Assembly (NCBI GenBank): GCA_016801845.1
Contig: CM028919.1
Location: forward strand, 13,391,501 to 13,455,500
Length of the DNA stretch: 64,000 nt
Direction: 5' to 3'
Source of the DNA: Polydactylus sextarius
Lineage: Eukaryota; Chordata; Actinopteri; Polynemidae
The translations under genes and the position numbers were made by a program. The notes beneath the pieces were generated by a model. That model saw only the letters and a program-made list of their open reading frames with translations. It had not been told where the DNA came from and did no database searches. This document shows positions 13,700 to 27,239 of the stretch, piece after piece (within the stretch, counting starts at the first letter, position 1; each line of letters starts with the position of its first letter).

Positions 13700-13930
13700 G
13701 AAGATGAATCTTACTCTTCCCCATCATTTCATCCTATTTAATTGACAAGCTCTCACTCGCTGGTAAATTTGGAAGATTACAAATATGAGCTGAATCTCGA
13801 GCAGCCAATCCACCCGCTCTAATCACATGCTGAACCAGTCGCAAATTAATCTGCATATTTTAATAAGGTGCCAGTAGCAGGGAAGGTGTGTGCAGACATT
13901 TAACGGATTATCATCCACCGTCCCACGAGT
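13700..13930. promoter_or_regulatory. candidate enhancer block
   Basis: Dense, non-repetitive sequence with CTATTTAATTGACAAGC, GCTCTAATCACATG, GCAAATTAATCTGCATATTTTAA and CGGATTATCATCC. ATTTGCAT/TGCATATTTTAA-like octamer and TAAT cores lie close together. One of the better enhancer candidates by texture; conservation not tested. Confidence 0.4.
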
Positions 13931-15589
13931 TCAGAAATTGAATAAATAGCTTTCATATAAATACATGGGAACCTCTTCTGATACCAAGGAGCTTTTCTCT
14001 TTCCAACTTGCTTGTATTCTCATTCTCATCTCTCTTCCCTTTTTTCTCGCTCACAGGCAAACGTGTTGATAGGCTTTTGGAGGCTTTTGCTTCAGTTGTG
14101 GTCCATAGTCTTACACTCAGGCCGATTAACAGTCCAAGCACTTATTGGACATAGAAGATGTAATTTTCCAGGCCTACTAATACCAACGGCTCCTCGGGTT
14201 TCTTACTCCCAATGTAATCTTATAAGCACAGGAGTGAATTATTATGGTTTTATCAAGAATTATACCTGCTTTGGAGATCAGGAAGCCTTTGCGTATAAAA
14301 ATTGCCGTGTGTTTAACACTACTATAACTTGCAGTTTTAAAAGTTCATAGACAAACTAAACCAAAGTAAAACTTACTGAAGTTGACTCATGCTCCTGTCA
14401 GGCATTTTACCAACTAACTGGAAGTAACAGCCTGATGAAGCTGAATCCTTTTATTTCTCCACACTTCAGTTTTTGACTGTGTGGGAATGTTTTTACATTT
14501 TTCACTGATTAGCTGGTAATAAAACTGATAACTTATTTTAACCTGAGCACTAGATTTTTTGGGCATTATCATAGCTGGGATTTGATAAATCTTTAGTCCA
14601 CTTAAATTTATGGTGACATGATGTATTTAAAATCTACACAAAATAAACTATGATATACAATATAATTAATTGCAATATTGTTTTCAGCAGCATTTCTTTT
14701 TTGTTTTTTGTTTATTTGTTTGTTTGTGTTCATCTTTTAAATATCATTAGACTTTTTAACATTTGCAATTGACAATGCAGCTGTGTTGACCTTTGTCATA
14801 GTTATCTATATCGTTATTACATGTTTTCACTTTGCAGGGTTTTAATATCTACTCTAAACAAAAACAATAACATATACTCAAGAGCCATGAAAGCACAAGT
14901 ACTGGACCTGCAGCTTAACCTGCTATTCACCTCCTTAAACATACCTATTTTCCTTGAGAAACACTGAAAATTACAAGCTTCCTCATTCACCTCAAATAAA
15001 CCGGTGATGGGAGTCCTTAAGTGGCAGTACAAAGAGTTATAAATTGTTTTTTTTTCACCTTTTCGCAATGCCAGGAGGAATATAGCCCCATTACGCTCTT
15101 GAGGGTCACTTTTAGTGTCTGAAGGTAGTGCTTACACAGACTTTACAACGTGTATCATTACAGCTCGCCATATAAGGAAGCAGCTGGGATGAGAAAGGGA
15201 AAGAAAGAGGAGGTCACCAAGGCTGTCAGTTTCAGATGGAAAGGAGGACCAAGGATCAGCACTCAATTATCACCACTTAACTGAAGTGAATCGTCTTCCT
15301 TATCCATGCCACCTGTTTGTGAAATCAGCTTTTTTAACCTGTTGTACAACAGACGTAGCCCTATACCTTTTCTTTATTTTCATTCAGCTAAGCCTTTCTT
15401 TAAAATTCTCTATTGTAAAGAAATTTCAAAACCAACCGTTCCGCAAAAATTGCAGATATCGCTCCTCACCAATCAGTGATAAACATAGCTTTGTACCAAG
15501 ACAAAATGGTGATAAACCACCACTGCGACAGTGATTTGTCATTTAGAAGCGATTCGTCTGGTGCTGTCCCATCTCCTAGCTGAGTAAGA
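13931..15589. other. intergenic, nothing recognised
   Basis: The plus-strand ORF at 14012-14350 (112 codons) has no recognised domain and no splice or coding context, and is taken as chance. Confidence 0.55.
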
Positions 15590-15660
15590 CATCACATGTC
15601 AGCAGTGATTGACAGTCTCCAGTTCTGTCAGTTAGCTGCGGGGGAGCTGCAGGGAAAGAT
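15590..15660 (+). promoter_or_regulatory. PBX-MEIS composite site with flanking MEIS half-sites
   Basis: TGATTGACAG at 15606-15615 is an exact PBX-MEIS/PREP composite site. A MEIS half-site on the minus strand (CTGTCA, 15625-15630) lies 10 bases on, and another MEIS-like core (TGTCAGC) at 15597-15603 lies just before. The cluster suggests a distal element bound by the meis2 protein family. Confidence 0.45.
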
Positions 15661-18414
15661 AAGGACATCTATCTGTGAAGTCTCTAATAGCGGGCCAGGG
15701 TCACGTGAAGGTCCCCTCCAACCATGATGATATCTGCATCTAGTAGGCCTGGATTTACTCCTACTATAACACCTGTCCTATGCTGACCTTTTAACCCTAC
15801 CTGACCCCTGCTCTGATCAATGTGGACGACCAGTTGTTAAATACCGAATAGAGTAAAGATGAAGCAAAGATGAAACTGCAGATCATGTGTAGCTACACAG
15901 ATTTGTCTGGTTTGGTGGTGTTGAAGGGTTGAATAGCAGCTGAGTGTATTTTCTAAAACATTTAAAATGTGCTTACAACCACAATGGATGGATATGCCTA
16001 TCAACTGGAATGTAACTGCAGCTGTTTTATCAGCGCTAAGCTCATGAGCACAAAGTATTTAACTTATATTCTTATAGGCTTATAGTCAGTCATGAACCCA
16101 AGTAGTCTAGCCCACGCTTATTGTACCTTTTAAACAATGAGAGTTGAAAATCCACCCATTCATTTTCTGACTCTTTTACAAGGAAACATGCTAAAATCCT
16201 CCTTTTTCATCTTTTAAATTAGCAATATGTGGCTGAACAAGATGAAACCCCTCAATACATTGGACTGTACCAGACTGTACAATAACATAAGGGCGTTGGC
16301 AGATTTAACTTCTCTTTACTTTTATCTCCAAATCTCCTTATTTGGGTTTATACAACAGCAAATGGAGAATCAGGCGCCACAGGGGGTAGTAAAGAGGGAG
16401 GGGCAAGCCTGGCACCACTTAACCCTTAAAATACCTTGTTTTTAAATCCCTGGACATATGTAGTCTGGAGTATCAGAGTTTGTATAAATGTGTTGTAATG
16501 TCCTTAGCTCAGCATTACTGTGTTGACTGCTACAGTAAAGAGGTTTGGTGGCCTGGTGTGTCTGGGCGGTACAGTGTATGCTATGCAGATTAGCATTAGA
16601 AGATGGATGGGTTTTGAGACAAACAGGATAAATACTTAAACTGGAACACATTTTAATTACAGTATAGATTTCACTGTGCATCTGTCAGTACAATGTCAGG
16701 AAAACCCTCCCTGATGAACTAATGGAGGTGGTGTGTGCGTGTGTGAGTGTCTATGGGCACATTTTGGCATGTTTGGTTGTTTGTTTCTTAAAGGAAAGAT
16801 CCTCTGAGGTCGACTACAGTATTTTAGTGAACGGACTTGCCCGAGTATCACAGATAATTGGAGTTACTACAGGATATTATTTCATTTAAAGATGATTTAT
16901 GAAATAGAATTAAAGATTAATTCTTGCAGCTTCACGATTCTTGTATTGATCCATGGCGAAAAGTATAAAAGCAGACTGATGAGGATTGATTCAGAAAACT
17001 AAAAACGGCAGTTCCAAATCCGTAAATGACCTTGTCTGTGAAAGAAGAGAAGGAAAAATGCAAATAGCAACGGGAAATGACAGAGTGGAACAACAGGACA
17101 TTTAAAGGAGAAACGAGATGGGGGTGGGGGGTGGAAAGGGTCAGAGAGAAAGCATTGCTTATTATCTCAATCATCGAGCGGAATAATAGGACAACAAAAA
17201 AGCCTGAGTGTGCCCAAACCTACCAGCCAGCCAGTGTGCCTGCCTGCCAGTCGGGCCTGATGTGTTTAAAAAGAGTTTGGCTAATCGACTAAGCTCTTGC
17301 CGTCCCCACCCCACTGACCCAGAACAGCCATCTTCCTCTCCCCTCGAGACCCCTACAGAGCAAACACTGGCAGGGACATTAAACACTCATACACATTTTT
17401 AACCATTATCCTAAATGGCAAGGACTGTTCTTTTCTCCTTCCGTAAGGTTTGAGCCTTTGAATAAACTCAAATGATAATCCATCAATTTATTTCTACTTA
17501 GCTTGGTGAATAATGGCGCAATATCTGTCCTGAAAGGAGCATTGGGGAGTACGGATAAGTTCATGAAAAATCGACATCATTTGTTTCAGTGGGGATTTGG
17601 ATTTTCTTTTCAGATTCTAAATACTGTGTGGTCTGCCAGCTTCTTCTGCACCCACCGTGAGTGTCCATTATTTTCCCACTGCCCCGTTTCACCCTCCTAC
17701 TGAACACTCACACATGGCTATGTGGCAGTAACACGGGCAGTTTGCCAGACCCATTGTTGCTGTAAATACTCAAAGGCTACTGTCTCCCCAGAGGAATGTC
17801 ATTTGAATTGCAGCTATATCTTAACCACCTGTAACATGTGAACTAAGTTTGATCCCTTGAACATTTCCTGTCCCAGAGGAGAACATAAGCCTCTCCTGGC
17901 CAAAGGAGGGTAAAATCCCAGTGTGTGGATTTCCTTTAATTACAATAACATTTGCTGTTAATTATGTACAAAGTATTTCAGCAGCACAGGTTGTCTGACC
18001 TATTGTGTCATAAATCGTTTCAGCACAAGTAAAAATATATAATAATAAACAAGGACAAATAGAACTGAGTCAAGTACAATATTATAAAAAAAGGAAACAT
18101 ATGTTAATATATATACCAAATAAGAAAGCAGCCATTGTGTTACTGTTCTAAAATAAGACAAACTATGATATTTTTGTTCTATTTGTACACATTGAGGTAC
18201 ACGTACTACCACATTCTACCTGTTTTCCAATTTTATTTCAGAAAAAGAAAAAGGTTCACCACATTAAAAACTGAAAAATCAATTTTAAATGAATTTCATT
18301 AAAAAAAAAAAAAAACAGGCTTTTCTTAGGGATTAAAAGTAAGGTACAGCTTAAAAAGCCTAAAAAGTCAATACAAACTATTTCCACAATTGTCTCAACT
18401 GTTGTCGATTCCTT

Positions 18415-18417
<3 letters not shown>
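15661..18417. other. intergenic, nothing recognised
   Basis: Unique AT-rich sequence. Short frames around 16227-17400 on both strands have no recognised family. Confidence 0.55.

Positions 18418-18446
<29 letters not shown>
18418..18446. repeat. (CA)n microsatellite
   Basis: Pure CA/AC dinucleotide repeat. Confidence 0.95.
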
Positions 18447-18448
<2 letters not shown>

Positions 18449-19021
18449 TCTGTACACAGAAGGTGGTTGAACAAACTGTTACTACACCTTCTGATTCATT
18501 ATCAGGACAATACTGTACTACAGGTAGTGGTATTATCAGTACGATGAGGACAGTGACAGTATTCAGACTTAAACTTGGTGCATCTCTAACAGAACAAATA
18601 CAAGTGTTGTGTTTATAATAGGATTAGATTTAAATTTCAGATTTTGCTTGATATGCTTTTATTTCAGAGCAGATTGAGACATGATGAAAATTTCAGTAAC
18701 AATTTGTAAAAATAGAGTTGTGTAAGTGCTTTAGTATTTCAATTTTACGCTTCACTAAACTTGTTTATTGTGATATATTTTCAAGGTATCCTGTGGAAAG
18801 TTTGGCCAATAGAAGAAATATAGAGATTTTATTCATTTTTTTCCATATTATGCAAGAGGCTGCATATGGGATTGAAGACATGAATAAGTGCCAACTGTAA
18901 ACTAGGGACAAATCACATTTTAAGATAATTTGAAAAACCTGCTTTGTGAATGATGGAGATATAACTTTTGTTCTGTTAAAAAAGAAAAGCAAAGAAAAAA
19001 AGACTTAGTAGGGCGCCGTTA

Positions 19022-19046
19022 AATCTGAATACTTTATCCACCACTG
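19022..19046. repeat. end of a common teleost dispersed repeat
   Basis: AATCTGAATACTTTATCC followed by ACCACTG resembles the terminal segment (GGATCTGAATACTT, then CCACCACTG) of a high-copy fish repeat. The comparison is from memory; the rest of the element is degraded or absent. Confidence 0.35.
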
Positions 19047-20519
19047 GCTGTATGTCAGGTTAAAGAGTTAGTTCTCTCCAAGTGGCCTTAGCTTAAAAGG
19101 TCTACCAAGCAGTTAAGAAAACAATAGCCCACTTTTGTCTGATGCTCCTGCAGTTCTCTACTGGCTCAATAGTGGAAGGAGCAAGTTGGTGTGCTGACTT
19201 CCTCTCTGTGTGTGAAAGAGAGGGAGCATGTGTGAGCATACAAGTTTGTGATAGCGAGGTGATTGTTAATTTACATCCGTTCATTGCCATCCCTTGGTTT
19301 TAATTCCACCATTAGAGCATTAAAGGCGCTGCTGGCAGAGGCCCCATTACTCTGTTACTGGGGGATGTTGGAATGAAACAGTGTTATTATATAAATACCA
19401 TTGCACTTTTGACTCCAGGAAGCTACTTCCTGAGGTGCAACCCTGAGTCATTCAGGGACCTGATTTACAGTAACTGGCCAGGGGTGGACGTGCTTCTCTA
19501 ACACTTTATTTCACCCTCTGCGCTCCTTCCCTCCTCTCTCTCTTTCTCCTTCCCACCCTTCACAGACACCCAGGTTTCTCATCTAATTTTAGGACTGGAA
19601 ATCTCACTCTTTGACATGTCCTGGGGTTGATTTTCACCTCGACCACCGGCACAGCTGTCCATCCTTTTGACGTCCAGAGGCGAGATGTTCTGCTTTATTA
19701 AAAAGTGTGAATATGAAAAAAAGGAGAGGGGGTGGGGGGAGAGTTAGACACGCACACAGGAAAAAAAAGAGGTACATCGGCAGCGACTGTTAACATACAT
19801 CTGTCCAATTTGTACGTACAGAGATAGAGCATTGCACTACCTGGGGCTTGAGGTGTGTCTGTTTGGATTAAAACTTGCCAGCATGCATGTTCTGTAGCAT
19901 ACAAATCCATAGAAGAAAGGGCGCCGTTGTGGATCCATTCATCTGACAAACTTCTCAGGCAATTTGAGGTAAAAAGACAATAACAATTTACATGACAGAG
20001 AGAGGGAGAGAGAGAGAGAAAGAGAGAGGAGAGAAAAAAAATATGCAAACTCCCCGCCAATCAAACTTGCTTTTGTGTACACCACAGCAGATAAAAAAGA
20101 ACCTGACTTTGGAATCAAAAGATTAAAACAAAAGCTCCCTTGTCGAGCGTCTGTAATAGCATCAACTCTCTGGCTACCGATTATATAGAAAACAACTGCA
20201 ATTACATTTCTGGGCTCACAAGAGAGAGGCGAAGAGGCAAAACCAGACCCAGGAGAGATGATTAATATTCTTATTTTTATTCAGATGCAGCCAATGCACT
20301 GACAGCCACAACGTCTCACTGGTTCCCTCATCAGCCAAATGCAAAGTGCGGCCACCAGGACAAGAAGAAGAAAAAAAAAAAAAGAAAATAAGAAAGTAAA
20401 TTAACTGGCTTTGTTTTTCTGGCAAAAAAATGTAAAAAAAAAAAAAACATACATATCCCACTCGTTTTCTTCTAGTATCACATTTGATGAGAGAGCAGCA
20501 GTGGTGTTTTAATTTAAAT
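19047..20519. other. intergenic with purine tracts
   Basis: An AG-rich tract lies at 19996-20042 and A runs near 20367-20382 and 20432-20446. A TGATTAAT PBX-HOX type motif lies at 20259-20266. The minus-strand frame at 19698-20060 crosses the AG tract and is not taken as a gene. Confidence 0.5.
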
Positions 20520-20800
20520 GTGAAAATCCCAGTTCTCTGAAGGAGAATGATGCTATTTCCCCCCTAGTGAGTCTTTGGAGAAATCCTCAGCTCCCCTGCG
20601 CCTTCGTAACTCCTAATTTATTTCAAGAGTGTGTGTGATTAGAAAAACCCTCCTAAATTACTGTATCACACAAAACGGTATAATTAAATTAATATTGGAT
20701 GTAATAATTACTTTGTGGATTCTCATTTTTCATACACACAGCTGCTTTGTTGCCTGAACCATTAGCATTTGTCTGCCGCAATTAACAAAGACTCTAATGA
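20520..20800. promoter_or_regulatory. candidate enhancer block
   Basis: Complex AT-rich sequence with CTCCTAATTTATTTC, GGTATAATTAAATTAATATTGG, GTAATAATTACTT, CCATTAGCATTTG and CGCAATTAAC. It ends at a GT microsatellite (20820-20846). Texture of a conserved homeodomain-responsive element; not tested. Confidence 0.38.
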
Positions 20801-20815
20801 GATTTCTGCATATGC

Positions 20816-20819
<4 letters not shown>

Positions 20820-20846
<27 letters not shown>
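20820..20846. repeat. (TG)n microsatellite
   Basis: Pure TG repeat following GCGTGCG. Confidence 0.9.
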
Positions 20847-23129
20847 ACTTTATGAGGCCTCGTTTGAGCGCGTACATGTGTAAGTGCTTATGCGCGCAGA
20901 TTTGACTGCATAGTGCGGGTTAGCAGGCGCATACCTCACACGTACAAATATATAACAGCTCTGCATTTCATGACACATTAAAAGGGTTTTGTCACCGTGG
21001 GTTTTTTACGAGTATCTTAGGACAGAGTAATTTAGCCTCAATGAGAACATGAACTTTAAGGGAAAGGTGGAAAAGTTCCCACTTTTTAATGACTAAAGGT
21101 TTAAGAATCTCTGTGGTGCCAAGAAAGGTACATTACTCTCAATCTCAACTGTAATGTATTTCACTACTTGTGAAAAATAGCTACATTTGTCTAATGCATG
21201 TCATAGAACTGACTTAATTCAGAATGATGATCACGTCCGCCGATTTCACTCACATTCGCACACTTACCAAGGACATGAGTCATTTTCTTTCAACTTTAAT
21301 AGTTAGAATTCTACACTCGCCGTTACTCATCTAAAGAGTTTAACAAAGATGCTTTGGTGCGGTTTGGAAAATCCAATTCAATGTTTCACATGAGCAACAA
21401 ATAAATTCCATTACTTTAATAACACGGTTAAATATGTCACTTAGTCAATACGTGTCACAAGCTGTCGGGACCTGCTCTACCTACCTCCTCCAGTGCTCCT
21501 TGAGATAACCCTGTCCATTTGAAATGACTACAGTGTGTGTCAGTTGTGTGTGCTCTGACTGGCAGGTGAACCTCTCTTTTCTTCAAACAGGACAACAGTC
21601 TCCCTCACTCTCCCCCTCTCTCTCTATCTCCCTCTCTTCTTCTTCTGTCTACAACAGACACACTTCTGTGCCAGTCCTGTCACTGTGGATGAAAATGTCC
21701 CCTAGTTATCTGCCTGTGTAATTGCTGTCTTGTTTGGTTAGGAGATTAGAGGGCTGAAACTCTTTGTGTGGTCTTGCAAATTGAACAAACAGGCACCAGT
21801 AGGAACCCCTGTTCAAAAAACCACAAGACACACTCTCGCCTGTACGATGATAGTGAGCCAGATGGACCGGTGCAGGTGATAACTGTGTTGGTTGATGTGT
21901 TGATGGCTCATGTTAGGTTTTGATGATGTAGCCTCATTTGAAAGCTATTCCGCTCTGTGCTATTACGTTTTCCAGATACGAGAGCTGAAGCTTTCCTGCA
22001 GAGCAAAGACGAGTATTTGGACATTTCTGCTCATGGACACATACAGATTAAACCTAATGACTTCCATTTTTTTTAGTCACAGAAGAAATTATCATATGGT
22101 TACATTTGGCATAACTCTCCAAGTGCTCTCAGGGCCACAGGCTCTTTAGCGTACTGTATACAACTGCTACAATCTCCCAAGTGGTGAAGTCTGGTTTGGT
22201 CTTTTGTGTGCTGTCGCTAGTCAGAAGTGACAGGCTATATTTCAGCAGGCTGCACTTTTCCTCCCCGTCTCTGAGGGTGGTATCCCATCAACAGTGCAGC
22301 CTCAGCTTCAGCCTCAGCCCCGTACAATGCTACACTCAGGTCTTCACTATTAAGGCAAATTTCCATCCCCAAGTCCGCCAATCTCCTTTGGCCTCCGTGC
22401 TTTTATTTCCTTCTTCTTGCTCCTTTTCTCTTTTTCTTTTCGCTGTCCTCCCTTTTCGTGAAAAGCGAAGGGAACGCCAGGCTCCTCTTGTCACGGTGGT
22501 TCCAATCAGTGGGGCAAAGCTCAGGGATCATGTTTGATACTGTCAGATGGCCTGGAAAATTAAAAACCCAATTAAAGTGGCAGTCCAGAGGTCAGCTCTT
22601 CTGCATATCAAAAGCTCTCCTCTGGCTATTCTGCACAAATTATATCCATTAACAGCTCACTTTGCTTAGGCTGCAACAGCACAGCACTTAGGGAGTAATA
22701 AGTGCTTTCCCCTCTCTCTGTTCCATTTCAAATGTAAACCTCTCAGCCAGAAGAAATAGAGACGAACAAATCATTACCAAATAATTTTTTCATTTTTTTT
22801 TTCTTTCTTTCTTTGAGCAAGACACAAAGGTCTGTCTTTAGGGTGGGTGTATTATTAATGTAGCGGGGGAAGAAAAATACAACCAGGAGTTTATTTTTAG
22901 ATACGTTGCCACCTAACTCCTTTTCTCCTCTTTCTCTTTTGTCCACACATGACATGCTACATTTCTGCTCATATTTATCTTTCGCTTTTGAGAAATAGCC
23001 ACCAACCAAGCTTCCCATTTCTCTTTCACTTTTCTCTATCTCGCCCTTCTTCTTTTGTGTTCCCTGTTTTACCCACGATTCATTAATTCCTGTACAGTGG
23101 TAGGGAAAGGACAGAGAGAAATGGCCAAC
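20847..23129. other. intergenic, nothing recognised
   Basis: Unique sequence with CT-rich stretches near 21603-21640. The frames at 22181-22537 and 22743-23144 are long but low in complexity and have no recognised domain. Confidence 0.5.
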
Positions 23130-23290
23130 CAAGCTTAATGGCATGCGTCTCGGGCCAGGCCATTAATATTCAGCTTAATGTTTCTGATAACAGGGCTGGG
23201 GGCCACGACGAGCCGCTGGCCCAGACAGCCTTATTAAGCAGCTGGAGTGGAATGATGCTCGCTCACATCGGAGATCAAATGCAAGAGTAA
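23130..23290. promoter_or_regulatory. candidate enhancer block
   Basis: GGCCATTAATATTCAGCTTAATG, then GATAACAGGGCTGGGGGCC, a GC-rich palindrome-like segment, then CTTATTAAGCAGCTGG. High complexity and without repeats, followed by a CA-rich flank. Conservation not tested. Confidence 0.35.
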
Positions 23291-26049
23291 ACACATATGC
23301 ATGCACACGGACACACACACACTAACGCATACACCCACTCACAGTCAAGACAGTTGTCTTGAGGACTTCAGACAGCATCAGGATCTTCCCACTAAATCGC
23401 TCCCACCATCCGCCCTCTCTTTATCTGTGTGTCAGCAGCAGCCTCAAAGGTTTGGTTAGTTGCAGTAACTGTTTGTAAATGTACCAAACAGTCCTGTGAT
23501 GATAGTGCCGGTTCATTGTCATAGGTTGGTCAGCTTATTAAATGTTTATGTTCCCACAAATGAACATAGTCTTGACATTTGTCTTTTTTTTTTTTTTAGC
23601 TCAGATTTTCCTTTTTTCCTCCCCTTCCCCTTTCTCTTTCTCCAACAAGCCACAAGTTCTCTGCACTGGGTCTTTTAGCTCCATCTCATTTACATTTAAT
23701 GACATGATAATACACATTAGCAGACTATTTCAAATAATTACAGCCTTTCAATCGCTTTTTACCCTCACCTCTCTCCCCCAAATGTTCTTCTACATCCTAC
23801 AAGCTCTGTTCTTTTTTTTTCCCTTTTTTCCCCTTCTACTAAACTTTCATATTTCTAATGGAAATAATATAAAATGCTTTCCCTCAGAAACAATGTATAA
23901 TAATATGTCACAGGGACAGGGAAAAGAAAAAAGATTGAGCAATTTTCGAAATGGTGCAAGGCTGAGGGTGAATAGGACATTAAGTTCTTTTCTCTGGTAG
24001 TGGTGGTGGGTATTTTTTTCCTGTCATGCTGACGAGGTGTGACGTTGAAGCTAACAGCAGCCGAGCATACGGGAAGGTGACAGCTCTGGTGTTAGGCCAG
24101 CCGTGGCCCGACGCTGAATGAGAACTGCTGCAATCCTCCCTTAACTTCTAAGAATCCGTTGAATGAACGGGCTGAGAATTTCACCGTATTATGTTCTCTT
24201 ATACTAAACTCATTTCACAGTAGCACAAAGTATGAGTAAGATGAGGGAGAAAAAAGATGATGAAGTCTATGCAAATCTGAAAGAATAACCATGATGGATT
24301 GCAACTTTCGTTTGATTTTTACAGTTTTGCGGTCGATTTTAACAAGATAAAAAACTCTTCATAGCAATCACTGAGATCTGGCAACGTTGTCACAACAAAG
24401 CCCGATAGGACAGGGAACCAGTTTTGTCTAAAAACAAAAAAAGTGATCTAGATTATCTAAACCACTTTATTTGGAAGTAAAAGTATGTAATGATATTTTA
24501 GGACGCAGCTCAAAATGTCATTGTTGAATCTACAACTTTCCATTAATGTTGAACAATGTTTTCCTGGTATTCATGGAACCTCTTTTGAATCTATTTAGTT
24601 TTGTGTACGCTGGCTTTATTTTAGAAACATAATCAGGGATCAGTGTTGGCGCCCGGTGGTCCCTCGATAGTCCTGTTAAATGTTCTCCACTCTCTCTGCA
24701 CTTATGGTACCTGCTGAGTGATCATCGGACCTAATGACTCTGAAAACCTGGCTGACCGTCGCGTTCCAATCCTTCACCTTGTTTAACGCTTGGCAACAAA
24801 CATCGTGAACTGAGGCTCATTTGAATTTAGGCAAAATGTGTCAAGGATGATTCATCATCGGGTTGTAATACCGTTTCTATTGTTCTGGGGTTTGTGCTTC
24901 TCACACCAGGAAATACCAGTGTTTTTTAACATGTTTGCGTGTCAGTAGTTACACAATTCAGGTGCTTTCAGGCTGTTTGAGTTGTTTTTATGTCGCATAT
25001 TTTGCAATAATTTCTCAGGCTGCTGCTCGTCTCGCAGTCAAGTTATTTTACAGTTTTCATGACTGACGCATAAACTCGGGTGCTAACTGCTTTCATTCTT
25101 GCGTTGCCTTGAAAATGTGCAAATCAAAGCGGTGATTGTCAGACTTCGTCTAGAGCTGACACATCAATCGCTGCCATTCGACTTGATGTGGTCCACCTGT
25201 GCAACCGCCTTTTGCGATTACGACTTCAAACTCACTAGTTACGTTTTCTCTAAGAAAAGAAAACATTTATTTACCTTCTAACAGCGGTGGCGCGCACAAC
25301 ATCTATAGCTCAGTGTCTTGACGCACATGTCACTGTGACCTAAAGTCTTTTTTAAGCCTGTTCATGATGCACATTTCCTTTTTACTGCATGTATTTAAAT
25401 ATGTGAATTTCAGAAACATGGTCGACCTCTGTAAAAGACGCTGGACTCTCACGTTTTGTCGATGATGTGCTAACCTGCTGCGTAAACACTGGATGTCATG
25501 TGGACTCTGTAGATGTGAAACTATTCAACCAGTAAAATACTTTTTAAATATGAAAGACAAATAAAACAGAGGAGGTGAACCTGAAATATCGACATTCTCT
25601 ATTACATAGCTTAATATGTACTTTGTATTATTAGCATATGACAAACAGACAGACTGTTGAGTGTATGCATCCTTGTTAATGTGGGCTTGGGCTGGGATGA
25701 GGGTACTTATAAATGATATCAAGGTTTCTATAGTCGCTGTATTTTTTTTTTTTCCATAACATTGTGCGAAAGAATTAGCCATGTGGAAGAGTAAGCAGAG
25801 CTCCCTCGTGGTGCCTCTATGAATCTATTTCTCGCAGTTGCACTATACTGGTCAAACAAATTAAATTACTACACCAGTATGTAAGTAATTTTATGTAAAT
25901 TATGGTGTTAATGTTCTGCGTCGTGCTGTTGATGATGGGCTGGTTTGTTCCTCCTCTGGTGGCTCTCGTCTGCGGGCCCGGCAATCACCGGCTGGAAATG
26001 AATATGTACATTTGCCAAGAACACTCGACAGTCTGCCCTAATTTTTTTC

Positions 26050-26052
<3 letters not shown>
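23291..26052. other. intergenic, nothing recognised
   Basis: T-rich stretches at 23580-23645 and 23810-23835 account for the Phe-rich frame at 23542-24000. The part 24600-25500 is richer in CpG than its surroundings but shows no element ends I can identify. Confidence 0.5.

Positions 26053-26080
<28 letters not shown>
26053..26080. repeat. (CT)14 microsatellite
   Basis: Pure CT repeat. Confidence 0.95.
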
Positions 26081-26083
<3 letters not shown>

Positions 26084-26549
26084 GTCTGTACATTCAAAAG
26101 GATTTAACATATCTTAGTTAGCTTCAGGCTAGAACAGTAGTGGGACTTTGTAAGAATAGTGGAGAGGGTTGTTAAGATACACAGGCCTTTTGCTGTCAGT
26201 ACAGATATATCTACATTTGTAAGATTTTTTTGGCCAAGAGGAAAATTTGTGTAGATGCTCACAGCAAGACACAATCCACTGAATTGTGGATGTTATTGGA
26301 CAATGAATAAAACATATGATGCATTATAATGTAAAACAATTCATCTTAATTTCACGTGTTCCCCTGACACCGTGTACAACCTTCAAGGTAGGATTGTGGT
26401 AATTACAATACACTTTGATGGACTTAACAGACGAAGGTATCATCGAGCACATATCAACCTCTATCTCCTTTCTCCTTCACCAAAAGTCTCTGCTGGTTTG
26501 CCCCCCTCCCTCCCACGCTTCCTCACGTTTCGTCCTCTGGCTGCTACAA

Positions 26550-26900
26550 TTTATACGGCCACGGAGGAGTGCAGGATTTACACTGGATTTTTGTTTCAGC
26601 CATCTATGGAATTAAGAAGTGTATCCTTGCATTTCATTAAATCCTGCCTAATGAGATGACTGTCTCTCCCCAAAGAGCAGATGATAAAGTACCCCATGCC
26701 ACGGTGCATAAATTAGTATGGTGAGGTTAAATGCTGGAACTGACTCATGTTTCACAAGAGGACCCTATCCAGCAGTTAAATCAACTCTTATAAATACTGC
26801 CAACTGCCGAGTGAATTCACCTGCCTACTTAGAGCTCGCATCCAAACTAATGGATCATTTGTTGGATTGTAATGAAATCAAAACGCAATAGATTGGAGAT
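26550..26900. promoter_or_regulatory. candidate enhancer block
   Basis: Non-repetitive sequence with CATTAAATCCTGCCTAATGAG, GATGATAAAGTACCCC, GCATAAATTAGTATGG and AACTAATGGATC. Conservation not tested. Confidence 0.33.
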
Positions 26901-27239
26901 GAGTAGAAACCAGTGTTTTTGCTTGCGCGCTGCTTTCCAAACCTGCACACAGACTCTGATGTAGTATTGTGATACTAACCAGCTGTACTATACTCTGAGG
27001 AGTATTAAAAAAACACTAGCAAATTCAGGCAAATTGGTGTTTCCAATGAAAAGTAATAAAAAACTATAAAAACACCAACATTGTACAAATATTCTGCCAA
27101 CACGCACATCGCACACATCGCATTGGACACCAAAAAAATAACCTAATGAACGCTCATCGTTACGAAATATTTTCACTTGAAAATACAAAGTATTTAAAGG
27201 AACAGATGTCATTGTCATTTTTATTTGATATTGCACGTA

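Noticed and set aside
22743..23144. 133-codon minus-strand ORF
   Set aside because: Lys/Glu-rich low-complexity translation with no known domain or splice context.
23542..24000. 152-codon plus-strand ORF
   Set aside because: Low-complexity Phe/Ser-rich translation of T-rich DNA, with no family recognised.
25801..25820. CTCF-like match on the minus strand (ACCACGAGGGAGC)
   Set aside because: Three or more mismatches at key positions of the consensus.
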